DNA from: Nisaea sp. | Lineage (GTDB): Bacteria > Pseudomonadota > Alphaproteobacteria > Thalassobaculales > Thalassobaculaceae | Reading direction: 5' to 3' | DNA: 64,000 nt | NCBI RefSeq assembly: GCF_034670185.1 | Contig: NZ_JAXMNY010000003.1 | Span: 248,001 to 312,000, forward strand | Shown: positions 8,408-16,130 of the stretch, one piece after another | Layout: each line of letters opens with the position of its first letter | How positions within the stretch are numbered: position 1 is the first letter of the stretch | Notes under the pieces: model-generated | Database searches by the model: none | What the model was told of the DNA's origin: nothing | Seen by the model: only the letters and a program-made list of their open reading frames with translations | Made by a program: the position numbers and the translations under genes

Positions 8408-9519
8408 TGGCGACGATGCCGCTGATCAAGGTTCTGATCGCAACAACGCGCGGGCCGGTAGAGGTTCAGAACATCGCGCGTGAAAATCCGGCGGTCCGCT
8501 CTGTCATCTGCGTCGGAGGGACATTCACGGCCTTGCCGGTCAGCCCCGCCTATGATGCTTTCGTGCGCGAGCCGACAGGCGTTGTGGAGCGCATGTCGGG
8601 TCATCCAGTCTACCGTACCGATGTTGCCGCACCGATTGAGGCAGGAGAGAGCTGGCAGCTGGGAATGTTCCTGGCTCATGCCTTTCAGCTTTCCGGTCTG
8701 CTGGCGAAGCCGGGGGACGTAGCCGGGAAAACGATTCTGGTTACGGGCGGTCTGGACCGGGACCTGAAGGTGACGCCGGTAACGCATGTCGCCGAAAAAT
8801 TGGCCCGGGCCGCCGCTCCTGATCAGGGAGAGGGTGTCTTCTTGTACCCGCGTGGATCGGAAGCCGTCGCGGATACGGACGGCTGGCAGTCTCTACCAGT
8901 GGCCAGCGTGCGTGATGCGCTGAAAATCTGTCTCGGCCGGGAGGCGGCAGAGCGTTTCTTGCTCCAGCAGCCTCTGTCTGAGGCGAGTAAAAGAGCATCA
9001 TGGCGTGACCGTTTAACGTGGCCCATTTGGGCGGCGGCTTTTATTTCGATTCTGTTTATTGCAGCATTGACGGGCTTTGTTCTTTGGCCTTCTTCGACAG
9101 GTGACGGGACTCAAAGCTCTGGCGAAAATGCGGTCGGTTTAATCAACCTTTCTATTGCGCCTCGGGATCCCGTTAGCGGTGAATGCGGCGATCTGGTTGC
9201 GATCCCGCCGGATCGCAACGTCTTCAAAGGCCCGGTGTGCTTTGGTCGGATGAGTGTCGCAGAGAGAGGCGAACACCGTATGCGCATGACCATCGATGGC
9301 GCTTTTTCCAGCTATGTCGACCAGAGCCGCTACAGGCGTGAGCTTCAGCGGACGACTGGCGGCGGTGGCCGCTTGGTTCTGCAGATAGATTTCCCTTATT
9401 GGGTGAGGGAGCCTGTCTGGCTCATAGCGGAGACCGAGGTTTTGGGGATGGACGGGAATCCTGTTCGTTTCGAAAGACGAGTCCTAGAGGTGATGCCCGG
9501 TGGTGGTGCGGGTTATTGA
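8407..9519 (+). CDS. Membrane-anchored protein with divergent Lon(S16)-like N-terminal domain
   Basis: Protein of 370 residues (ATG 8407; an in-frame ATG at 8416 is also possible). Residues 1-200 form a cytoplasmic domain. One transmembrane helix follows at about 207-227 (PIWAAAFISILFIAALTGFV), then a roughly 140-residue, probably periplasmic C-terminal domain. In the N-terminal domain, AGESWQLGMFLAHAF and TGGLDRDLKVTPVTHVAEKL are spaced like the Ser and Lys loops of Lon-type S16 peptidases (PSAG... and TGEI...GGxKEKLL). The catalytic Ser loop is altered and the catalytic Lys position reads Ala, so if homologous it is a non-proteolytic relative. This resemblance is my own pattern match and unverified. 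Confidence 0.7.
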   Translation: MATMPLIKVLIATTRGPVEVQNIARENPAVRSVICVGGTFTALPVSPAYDAFVREPTGVVERMSGHPVYRTDVAAPIEAGESWQLGMFLAHAFQLSGLLAKPGDVAGKTILVTGGLDRDLKVTPVTHVAEKLARAAAPDQGEGVFLYPRGSEAVADTDGWQSLPVASVRDALKICLGREAAERFLLQQPLSEASKRASWRDRLTWPIWAAAFISILFIAALTGFVLWPSSTGDGTQSSGENAVGLINLSIAPRDPVSGECGDLVAIPPDRNVFKGPVCFGRMSVAERGEHRMRMTIDGAFSSYVDQSRYRRELQRTTGGGGRLVLQIDFPYWVREPVWLIAETEVLGMDGNPVRFERRVLEVMPGGGAGY

Positions 9520-9947
9520 ACAGGTGCTGTGTAAAGTGATGTGGCGCGACAGTCCCCACCGGCCGTTTCGCCGGGATGTACATTGTGTCTTGAGGCCCCG
9601 CACTCCGATCTCTCTGCGCCGCGTCTTTTTGATGTTTTGAAAAAGCGAAGGGACCAGTATATTTAATTGGGTTCGTTAGTTGGAAATCAGATTCCAAGGT
9701 GAACTTCACTCACCGCCAGTACATCCAAAATGCCAAGCTGTGAATGGCTTGTGAATAATATCAATCTTTTCCAATTTAAAGCGATATCCTGAATTGACTT
9801 TTAAGTCTGAATGTCAAGAGGCGGGTAACCATGGGGCGAGCGGGATCTCTCATATCTAAAGCTTCTATCTCTCTTGTACGGCCAAAAAAGTTATCCACAG
9901 GTAAGTTTCGGTTTTTTTCGAATAAGTTAAGTCTCCATGTCTGTTTT
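9520..9947. other. Intergenic region, AT-rich second half
   Basis: About 430 bases between the unknown operon and the vWA gene. The 5' part has ordinary GC content, and from about 9650 it becomes AT-rich, as expected for a promoter. One perfect DnaA-box consensus (TTATCCACA) lies at 9891-9899. It is a single copy without neighbouring boxes, so I do not read it as an origin. The downstream frame is open from 9831, but the signal peptide argues for a start at 9948. No other gene is supported here. Confidence 0.5.
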
Positions 9948-10781
9948 ATGCGTTGCTGGCTGCCGGCCGCGCTTGGGCTGTTGGGAATAACAGTTTGTGT
10001 ACCCTATGGTGTCGCGGAGCCGGTAGATCTCGAGTTGGTTTTTGCGGCTGACGGTTCCGGCTCGATTGACGATGACGAGCTTTTACTTCAGCGGCAGGGT
10101 TATGCGGAGGCACTGCTTGATCGGCGCGTTCTGGATGCCGTGACATCTGGCCGCTGGGGCAAGATCGCGGTCAGCTACATCGAATGGGGTGATGAAGCGT
10201 CCCAGCACACGATTGTCGATTGGCGAGAGATTGCGGGACCGGAAGATGCTCGCGCATTTGGAGAGGCGTTGTTATCCGCGCCCCGGGCAGCCTGGGGCTA
10301 TAATTCGATCAGCGAGGCGATTGCTTATTCCACGGACAAGATCCTGACGAATACCTATGAGGGCGTGCGGATGGTCATCGATGTTTCCGGTGATGGCCCA
10401 CAGATTGGCGGCCGGCCGATTGACTGGGCCCGGGATCGGGCGGTGGATGCGGGTATCACCATCAATGCTTTGGTTGTAAAGAGTCGTGGCGGTGGGCATC
10501 GGGGGCCGGGAAACATTCCGCTGGAAATGCATTACCGGTTGGACGTGATCGGCGGGCTCGGTGCCTTCGCTATGGTGGCAGACGAAGAGACGCCGTTTGC
10601 AGACGTCCTGCTTGCCAAGATTATCCGGGAGATTGCAGAGGCTCGTCCGACGGGACATGGCCGCGACGTTACCGGGATTGGCATTATGGGCCCTGCGACC
10701 CAATATGCAGAAAACGTGATCACCTGTGGGACGGAGACTTATGAGCGAACCGGCACTTACCCTGGATGCAAGCGGCCTTAA
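9948..10781 (+). CDS. DUF1194-type exported von Willebrand factor A domain protein
   Basis: Secreted or periplasmic protein of about 277 residues. The start at ATG 9948 gives a good signal peptide (WLPAALGLLGITVCVPYGVA). The mature protein opens directly with a vWA fold whose metal-site motif is DGSGS (after LVFAA), with a further conserved Asp in VIDVSGDG. This architecture, a vWA domain filling the whole mature chain, matches the DUF1194 family common in alphaproteobacteria, whose function is unknown. The last 41 bases overlap the tusA gene, so the C-terminal tail is read in two frames; a late frameshift is possible but not needed. Confidence 0.8.
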   Translation: MRCWLPAALGLLGITVCVPYGVAEPVDLELVFAADGSGSIDDDELLLQRQGYAEALLDRRVLDAVTSGRWGKIAVSYIEWGDEASQHTIVDWREIAGPEDARAFGEALLSAPRAAWGYNSISEAIAYSTDKILTNTYEGVRMVIDVSGDGPQIGGRPIDWARDRAVDAGITINALVVKSRGGGHRGPGNIPLEMHYRLDVIGGLGAFAMVADEETPFADVLLAKIIREIAEARPTGHGRDVTGIGIMGPATQYAENVITCGTETYERTGTYPGCKRP

Positions 10782-10974
10782 ATGCCCGCTGCCGGTGTTG
10801 AAAACCCGTAAGGCCATCAAAGGCCTTGAGGCGGGGCAGTTGATCTCCGTGCAATCGACGGATCCGGCTTCTCCACTGGATTTCAAACACTTCTGTAACA
10901 GCGGCGGCCATGAACTCGTCAGCGAAGCTGAGGCGGAAGGCACCTTCACCTTTGTCATCCGCAAGGGCCCCTGA
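10741..10974 (+). CDS. TusA-family sulfurtransferase
   Basis: Small sulfur-carrier protein of 77 residues. It has the family signature CPLPVLKTRKAI with the persulfide-carrying Cys at residue 15, followed by the beta-alpha-beta TusA fold and a C-terminal TFVIRK strand. The start at ATG 10741 has a GGAG ribosome site; the frame extends 15 bases upstream without one. Members deliver sulfur for tRNA 2-thiouridine, molybdopterin or dissimilatory sulfur metabolism. The local context does not say which. Confidence 0.9.
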   Translation: MSEPALTLDASGLKCPLPVLKTRKAIKGLEAGQLISVQSTDPASPLDFKHFCNSGGHELVSEAEAEGTFTFVIRKGP

Positions 10975-10986
10975 ACGGGGCCCTTG
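10962..10986 (+). terminator. Hairpin spanning the tusA stop codon
   Basis: A perfect 10-bp stem (CAAGGGCCCC / GGGGCCCTTG) with a 5-base loop that contains the tusA TGA. There is no long U tract, so termination may be weak. Because it lies between convergent genes (tusA and the PLP dehydratase), it can act on both strands. Confidence 0.6.
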
Positions 10987-11004
10987 TTGGCTGTGGAGGT
11001 GTCG

Positions 11005-11952
11005 CTAAGCGGCTGGTAGCCCGTCCGTACCGGCGCCGCAGACGATAACGGCGACAGTGCTGCCAGCCGGTGCGGAGACCTTACCGGTCATCAGAGCGGC
11101 CTGGGCCGCTGCGCCACTGAGCTCGGCGGACAGGCCGGTCTCTTCCCAGAGCCATTCGGCGGCGGCTTTCATTTCTGCGTCGCTGACCAGCACCAGTTCG
11201 TCCACATTCTTCGAGATCAGCTCGAAATTGAGGGCGGCAGATGTGCGGGGCGCGAGCGTGCCGGCCGCTGTTTCGATTTTGTCCAGCGTCACCAGATGGC
11301 CTGCCGCGCGGGCGGCGTGATGGGTGGGCGCGCCGGTCGGCTCGACACCGATGACCTTGATGCCCGGCTTCAGCAGCTTGGCCGCCGTCGCCACCCCGGA
11401 GATCAGCCCGCCGCCGCCGATGGCGACGATGAGCGTGTCGATTTCCGGCACGTCTTCCAGCATTTCAAGCGCGATGGTGCCCTGTCCGGAGATGACGCGC
11501 GGATCGGCGAAGGGGTGGATGTAGGTCAGGCCATCCGCTTCTGCGTGGGCGAGAGCAGCTTCGTTTGCTTCGTCCCAGACAGAGCCTTCGATGATGGTTT
11601 TGGCACCCAGGGATTTCAGCTTTTCCACCTTTGAAGGCGGCGTGCTGGACGGCAGATAGATCACTGCCGGGCAGCCGGTCATGCGGGCGCCGAAAGCGAC
11701 GCCGAGGCCGTGATTGCCGCCGGAGGCCGTGATCAGCCCGCGCGACCGCTCTTCATCCGTCAACGACATCACGGTGTTCGTGGCGCCGCGAACCTTGAAG
11801 GAGCCTGTCGGTTGCAGGTTTTCGAGCTTCAGCAGCAACCGGGCGCCGGGCGCCGGATCGCTTTTCAAGGCGATGGCGTCCAGCAGCGGTGTGCGGCGGA
11901 CCTTGCCGTGGATCCGTTCCGCAGCGGCCTTGAAGTCGGACAGGTCGGTCAA
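11005..11952 (-). CDS. PLP-dependent threonine/serine dehydratase family protein
   Basis: Fold-type II PLP enzyme of 315 residues, a typical length for catabolic threonine dehydratase/serine racemase relatives without an ACT domain. The Schiff-base Lys is residue 53 in TGSFKVRGA, and the phosphate-binding glycine loop is AIGGGGLISG. The best start is the TTG at 11952, which overlaps the stop of the upstream SDR gene, so translation is probably coupled; longer readings upstream run through the SDR in the wrong frame. Its linkage to an SDR and a divergent UxaA-family dehydratase suggests hydroxy-acid or sugar-acid catabolism. Threonine, serine or hydroxyaspartate are all possible substrates. 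Confidence 0.85.
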   Translation of the reverse strand: MTDLSDFKAAAERIHGKVRRTPLLDAIALKSDPAPGARLLLKLENLQPTGSFKVRGATNTVMSLTDEERSRGLITASGGNHGLGVAFGARMTGCPAVIYLPSSTPPSKVEKLKSLGAKTIIEGSVWDEANEAALAHAEADGLTYIHPFADPRVISGQGTIALEMLEDVPEIDTLIVAIGGGGLISGVATAAKLLKPGIKVIGVEPTGAPTHHAARAAGHLVTLDKIETAAGTLAPRTSAALNFELISKNVDELVLVSDAEMKAAAEWLWEETGLSAELSGAAAQAALMTGKVSAPAGSTVAVIVCGAGTDGLPAA

Positions 11953-12689
11953 TTGAGGATGCCTCCATCGATTACAAATGCTTGGCCGGTTGTGTAGGCG
12001 CTTTCGTCTGAGGCGAGGTAGAGCACCATCGCCGCGATTTCCTCTGCCGTGCCAAGGCGGCCGAGCGGCTGGCGGGCGATGAAATCCTTGCGGGCCTGCA
12101 CCGGGTCGTCGAACGCGTTGATTCGTCCGTCCAGGGACGGAGACTGAACCGTGCCGGGGCAGACCGCGTTGCAGCGGATGCCCTGTTTCATGAAATCGGC
12201 GGAGATCGATTTGGTGAGGCCGATCACCGCCGCTTTGCTTGATCCATAGACGCAGCGCAGCGGGATGCCTTTCATGCTGGAGCTGACGGAGGACATGTTG
12301 ATGATCGAGCCGCCTCCGGATTCGAGCATTGCCGGCAGGAAGGCCCGACACATGCGGAACATCGCCTTGACGTTCAGATTGAAGGAGAAGTCCCAATCCT
12401 CGTCGGTTGTCTCGAGGATCGAGCCGTGATGCACGAAGCCGGCGCAGTTGAACAACGCATCAATGGCGCCAATCTCTGCTGCCGCGGCTTTAACGGCATC
12501 GCCGTCGAGCACGTCGAGTCGGCGTGTGGTGACACCGGCGAGTCCTTCGAGTTCGGCGAGCTTTTCCTGATTGATGTCAGTCGCGATGATTGTCGCGCCT
12601 TCACCGCTGAAAGCCTCGACAGTGGCCCGGCCGATACCCTGCGCGGATGCAGTCACAAGAGCGGTTTTCCCCGCCAAACGTCCTGACAT
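11949..12689 (-). CDS. Short-chain dehydrogenase/reductase (KDF-dehydrogenase-like)
   Basis: NAD-dependent oxidoreductase of 246 residues. It shows the glycine-rich TASAQGIG nucleotide motif, the acidic TDIN after strand 2, NCAG, a Ser-rich catalytic strand (NMSSVSSS) and YGSSKAAV with the catalytic Tyr and Lys. The sequence style resembles the DHRS6/2-keto-3-deoxy-L-fuconate dehydrogenase branch. The ATG at 12689 has a strong GGGGGA ribosome site, and the 36-base upstream extension is discarded. With the UxaA-family gene divergent to it, oxidation of a 2-keto-3-deoxy sugar acid is a reasonable inference. Confidence 0.85.
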   Translation of the reverse strand: MSGRLAGKTALVTASAQGIGRATVEAFSGEGATIIATDINQEKLAELEGLAGVTTRRLDVLDGDAVKAAAAEIGAIDALFNCAGFVHHGSILETTDEDWDFSFNLNVKAMFRMCRAFLPAMLESGGGSIINMSSVSSSMKGIPLRCVYGSSKAAVIGLTKSISADFMKQGIRCNAVCPGTVQSPSLDGRINAFDDPVQARKDFIARQPLGRLGTAEEIAAMVLYLASDESAYTTGQAFVIDGGILN

Positions 12690-12772
12690 GATGTTTCCCC
12701 CGATTTTGATTTTCTCGAGGTTCATGAGTACGGCATCGGGTTTCCATGCGGCAAGCGTTTGCGCGGCACATG

Positions 12773-12791
12773 TGGTGGGCTATCATCACCA
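12773..12791. promoter_or_regulatory. Possible operator in the SDR/uxaA divergent region
   Basis: The 128-base divergent intergenic region holds an inverted repeat TGGTG-N9-CACCA. It sits just upstream of the ribosome site of the UxaA-family gene, where a repressor would block that promoter. GntR-type regulators of sugar-acid genes often use TGGT/ACCA half sites. No regulator gene is adjacent, so this is tentative. Confidence 0.3.
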
Positions 12792-12817
12792 TAATTAAAT
12801 AATAGGGAGTGCTGGTG

Positions 12818-14365
12818 ATGGCTGAAGCAGGCGGGGCGCAGGACGCGCAGAAATTGACGGTCCGATTGAACCCGGCGGACAATGTCGTTACCTCGCGTTC
12901 CGAGATCGGGGCTAACGTCAAGATTCCGGAAGAGATGGTGGCGACGCTCACACCTGTGCCGCAAGGGCACAAGATTGCGACGCGCAGGATCGGCGCCGGT
13001 GAGCCGGTGAAGAAGTACAATCAGATCATCGGGTTCGCGACCGAGGACATCCGCCCGGGCGGACATGTGCACACACACAATGTCGCCATGAAGGATTTCG
13101 AGCGGGATTACGCCTTCTGCATGGACCGGACCGAGACAGATTATATCCCGGAGGCGGACCGCGCGACTTTTCAGGGCTTCCGACGGAAGAACGGCAAGGT
13201 AGGGACGCGCAACTATATCGGTGTCCTGACAAGCGTGAACTGCTCTGCTTCGGCGGCGAAGTATCTGGCCGACGCGGTTACTCCGGAAATGCTGGAGAAG
13301 TATCCGAACGTGGACGGGGTGGTGGCGCTGAGCCACGCGACGGGCTGCGGAATGGCGGATACGGGCGAGGGGTACGAGAACCTGCAGCGCACCCTCTGGG
13401 GCTTTGCCGGGCATCCGAACTTCGCAGGGATCATTCTGGTCGGGCTCGGCTGCGAGGTGAACCAGATCGACTTCCTGCTGGAAGCCCATCAGCTTGAGCG
13501 TGGCCCGCGCCTGCGCACCATGACGCTGCAGGAAACAGGCGGCACGCGGAAGACCATCGAAAAGGGGCTCGCCCTGATAGAGGAGATGCTGCCGCTGGCC
13601 AACCAGAGCCGGCGCGAGACATGTCCAGCCTCCGAATTAACTTTGGCCCTGCAATGCGGCGGCTCGGATGCCTATTCCGGCATGACCGCGAACCCGTCGC
13701 TCGGCTATGCGGCGGACCTGCTGGTGCGCCATGGCGGCACGGCCGTGTTGGCTGAGACGCCCGAGATTTACGGGGCGGAACATTTGCTGACGCGCCGTGC
13801 GGTCAGCAAGGAAGTCGGCGAGAAGCTGATCGAGCGTATCAAGTGGTGGGAGGCCTATTGCGCCCGCAATGGCGGCGAGATGAACAACAATCCGTCCCCC
13901 GGCAACAAGGCTGGCGGCTTGACGACGATCCTTGAGAAATCGCTCGGCGCGACGGCCAAGGGCGGCACCACGAACCTTACCGGTGTCTATAAGTACGCCG
14001 AGAGGATCGACACCAAGGGCTTTGTCTTCATGGACAGCCCCGGCTTCGATCCCTGCTCGATCACCGGTCAGGTGGCGAGCGGCAGCAATGTGGTCGCCTT
14101 CACGACCGGTCGCGGCTCCTGTTACGGCTGCAAGCCGGCGCCTTCGATGAAGTTGGCGACAAATACGCCGATGTATCGCCGCATGGTCGAGGATATGGAC
14201 ATCAATTGCGGGGCTGTGTTGGACGAGGGCATGACGATCGAGCAAATGGGCGAGCAGATCTTCCAGCAGGTGCTTGCGGTTGCTTCCGGGGAGAAGACCA
14301 AGAGCGAAAGGCTCGGGATTGGCGATCATGAGTTCATCCCCTGGCAGGTCGGGGCGGTGATGTAA
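12818..14365 (+). CDS. UxaA-family sugar-acid dehydratase (altronate dehydratase-like)
   Basis: Protein of 515 residues, the usual size of the fused SAF plus UxaA altronate/galactarate dehydratase family, which uses iron to remove water from sugar acids. An N-terminal SAF-like domain (to about residue 95) includes GHKIATRRIGAGEPVKKYNQ. The catalytic part includes VGTRNYIGVLTSVNCSAS, HATGCGM, LGCEVNQ, GGSDAYSG and the Cys-rich RGSCYGCKPAPSMKLATN. The ATG at 12818 follows AGGGAG. It is divergent from an SDR and a PLP dehydratase, together suggesting a sugar-acid route. The actual acid (altronate, galactarate, fuconate) is not decidable here. Confidence 0.88.
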   Translation: MAEAGGAQDAQKLTVRLNPADNVVTSRSEIGANVKIPEEMVATLTPVPQGHKIATRRIGAGEPVKKYNQIIGFATEDIRPGGHVHTHNVAMKDFERDYAFCMDRTETDYIPEADRATFQGFRRKNGKVGTRNYIGVLTSVNCSASAAKYLADAVTPEMLEKYPNVDGVVALSHATGCGMADTGEGYENLQRTLWGFAGHPNFAGIILVGLGCEVNQIDFLLEAHQLERGPRLRTMTLQETGGTRKTIEKGLALIEEMLPLANQSRRETCPASELTLALQCGGSDAYSGMTANPSLGYAADLLVRHGGTAVLAETPEIYGAEHLLTRRAVSKEVGEKLIERIKWWEAYCARNGGEMNNNPSPGNKAGGLTTILEKSLGATAKGGTTNLTGVYKYAERIDTKGFVFMDSPGFDPCSITGQVASGSNVVAFTTGRGSCYGCKPAPSMKLATNTPMYRRMVEDMDINCGAVLDEGMTIEQMGEQIFQQVLAVASGEKTKSERLGIGDHEFIPWQVGAVM

Positions 14366-14385
14366 CGGCGCCTGGAGCGATCTTG

Positions 14386-14877
14386 ATGGGCGATGATTTC
14401 GCCGACAGTTATCTCGGCCAGCTTCGGAAGCTGATCGGCAGCCGCATGGTGCTGATGCCGGGGGCGCGCTGCGTCATTCTCGATGATGCAGACCGTGTCC
14501 TGCTGCAGCTCCGGGGTGACTTCCATGTCTGGGGCCTGCCCGCCGGGTTCTCGGAGCCGGGCGAGAGCGTACTGGAAACCCTGGTCCGGGAGGTGCGGGA
14601 GGAGACCGGCCTGACGGTGCTCGATCCCACACCCTGGGGGCACGCATCCGCGCCGGAGGAATCCACGCTGGTCTACCCCAACGGCGATACGATTCAGGGC
14701 TTCGGTGTGGATTTTGTCGCCCGTGAATGGAGCGGCGATCTCACGGTCGACGGGACCGAGACCCTGGCGCTGGACTGGTTCCCGCTGGACGATCTGCCCG
14801 AAATGATCCATGCCCATAAAAGCGCGCTCGGTCATTTCGCCAGATATCGCGAGACTGGCGCGTTCCAGCTTTTCTGA
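14386..14877 (+). CDS. Nudix hydrolase
   Basis: Protein of 163 residues that should cleave a nucleoside diphosphate linked to another moiety. The Nudix box is complete: a Gly, then PGES, then REVREETGL, matching GX5EX7REUXEEXGU. It lies 20 bases downstream of the UxaA-family gene on the same strand and 14 bases upstream of the amidohydrolase-like gene, so all three may share a transcript. The start at ATG 14386 is preferred over the TTG one codon earlier. Substrate unknown. Confidence 0.9.
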   Translation: MGDDFADSYLGQLRKLIGSRMVLMPGARCVILDDADRVLLQLRGDFHVWGLPAGFSEPGESVLETLVREVREETGLTVLDPTPWGHASAPEESTLVYPNGDTIQGFGVDFVAREWSGDLTVDGTETLALDWFPLDDLPEMIHAHKSALGHFARYRETGAFQLF

Positions 14878-14891
14878 TCACTGGAAGCAGC

Positions 14892-15797
14892 ATGTCCTTC
14901 GAAGCCTTCCTCGGCGATCTTCGCGCGGATACGGATACCCGTCGCGTTACGCCGCCTCCCGGTGCGATTGATTGTGATGTCCGCATCACAGCCGCCTCCG
15001 GAGAAGCTCCGCCGAAAGATCTGCCGGACTGCCCAGCGGAACATTATCGCCCGGTGCAGGATGAACTGGGCGTTGCCCGCGTCGTCCTGATCCAGCCGGA
15101 CGCGCTTGGCTTCGACAACAGTACGCTGCTTGCCGCGCTGCAGGTGCTCTCTGCTGACCCTGAGGGGGTCGTCGAGGATTGCGCCCGGGCTTTTTGCATG
15201 GTGCGACCCGGAACGGACGCGGCCGAGTTGAAGGATCTTGCCGCGGCGGGCGTCACCGGTATGCGTGTGACCATGCTGCGTCACCAGGAAAGCTGCCCCT
15301 GGGACGAGATCGACCGCCATGTCCGGCGCGTGCATGACCTGACCGGATGGGATGTCGAATTGGCGATGGATGGCTCGGACCTGCACGAGGTTGCGCAGAT
15401 GATTCGTGCCTGGCCCTGCAACATCATCCTTCCCGACCTCGGCGGCTTTCGCTTTTCCCGCAGTCTTACTCAGCCGGGGTTTCGGTCGCTTCGTCATCTT
15501 GTCGATAGAGGGCGCGTCTGGGTGAAGCTTGCAGCGCCCTATTTGATTGGGAAAGACGGTAGCCCGGAAGTGTCCGAGCTTGCGGGAGCGCTTGTAGACT
15601 GGGCACCGGAACGCATGGTTTGGGGGAGCGCCTGGCCGCACCTGAACTGGACAGGAGAGGCGGATTCCTTGCCCGAGAGTTTGGGTTTGATGGAATCGCT
15701 CGGCGCTTGGGTAACCGATGAAGAAGTGCGGGATCGGATTTTACTCGAGAATCCGGAAGGGCTGTACGGTTTTGGGATGTGGCCGGTTGCAAAATAA
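14892..15797 (+). CDS. Amidohydrolase-2 (LigI-like) fold protein lacking catalytic residues
   Basis: Protein of 301 residues with the overall layout of 2-pyrone-4,6-dicarboxylate lactonase-like TIM-barrel hydrolases: an N-terminal IDCDV strand, VVLIQPDALGFDN, a mid-barrel NIILPDLGGF strand and VWGSAWPHLNW near the C-terminus. Active members have DxHxH at the first strand, a His in the DHMG-type strand and Asp in GSDWPH. Here these positions read DCDVR, PDLGG and GSAWPH, so the His residues and the catalytic Asp appear lost while the scaffold is kept. It is therefore probably a pseudoenzyme or has a shifted function. Confidence 0.75.
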   Translation: MSFEAFLGDLRADTDTRRVTPPPGAIDCDVRITAASGEAPPKDLPDCPAEHYRPVQDELGVARVVLIQPDALGFDNSTLLAALQVLSADPEGVVEDCARAFCMVRPGTDAAELKDLAAAGVTGMRVTMLRHQESCPWDEIDRHVRRVHDLTGWDVELAMDGSDLHEVAQMIRAWPCNIILPDLGGFRFSRSLTQPGFRSLRHLVDRGRVWVKLAAPYLIGKDGSPEVSELAGALVDWAPERMVWGSAWPHLNWTGEADSLPESLGLMESLGAWVTDEEVRDRILLENPEGLYGFGMWPVAK

Positions 15798-16130
15798 TCA
15801 GGCGCGATCTGTCCTGTGCGCTCGATGATTGGGGCCATCGTTGCATAGTCTAGGAGCGATGCACACGAAACCTGAGGACCGGATCATCGAGCATAAATCA
15901 TAGTCGCATATGGTGTTTTGTTCCGCGTAAATAATAAGATCATTCATCATTGTTAATGACTGGCGGAGTTTTCTTGAAGGCCGTTTTGCAAAATATTTTA
16001 GTATTCAGATGTTTGCGGTTCGTGGCGTTATTAAGTCACGGTAAGTTTTAGTTAAGAAAGATTACCTATTTTGCACGCAAGGCGGTGAGCAAATCCGCAG
16101 TGAGATGTGCTTGTAAAATAGGTGGTGTAC
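15798..16130. other. Intergenic region upstream of the chemoreceptor
   Basis: About 330 bases with no supported gene. The second half (about 15900-16130) is AT-rich, with repeated TAAGT/TTAAG-like words, and probably carries the promoter of the chemoreceptor gene. I could not pick a convincing -35/-10 or flagellar sigma-28 pair by eye. Confidence 0.4.

Noticed and set aside
9891..9899. Perfect DnaA-box consensus TTATCCACA
   Set aside because: Only a single copy, with no AT-rich unwinding region plus clustered boxes and no dnaA/parAB/gidA-type neighbours. A chance or minor site is more likely than an origin.
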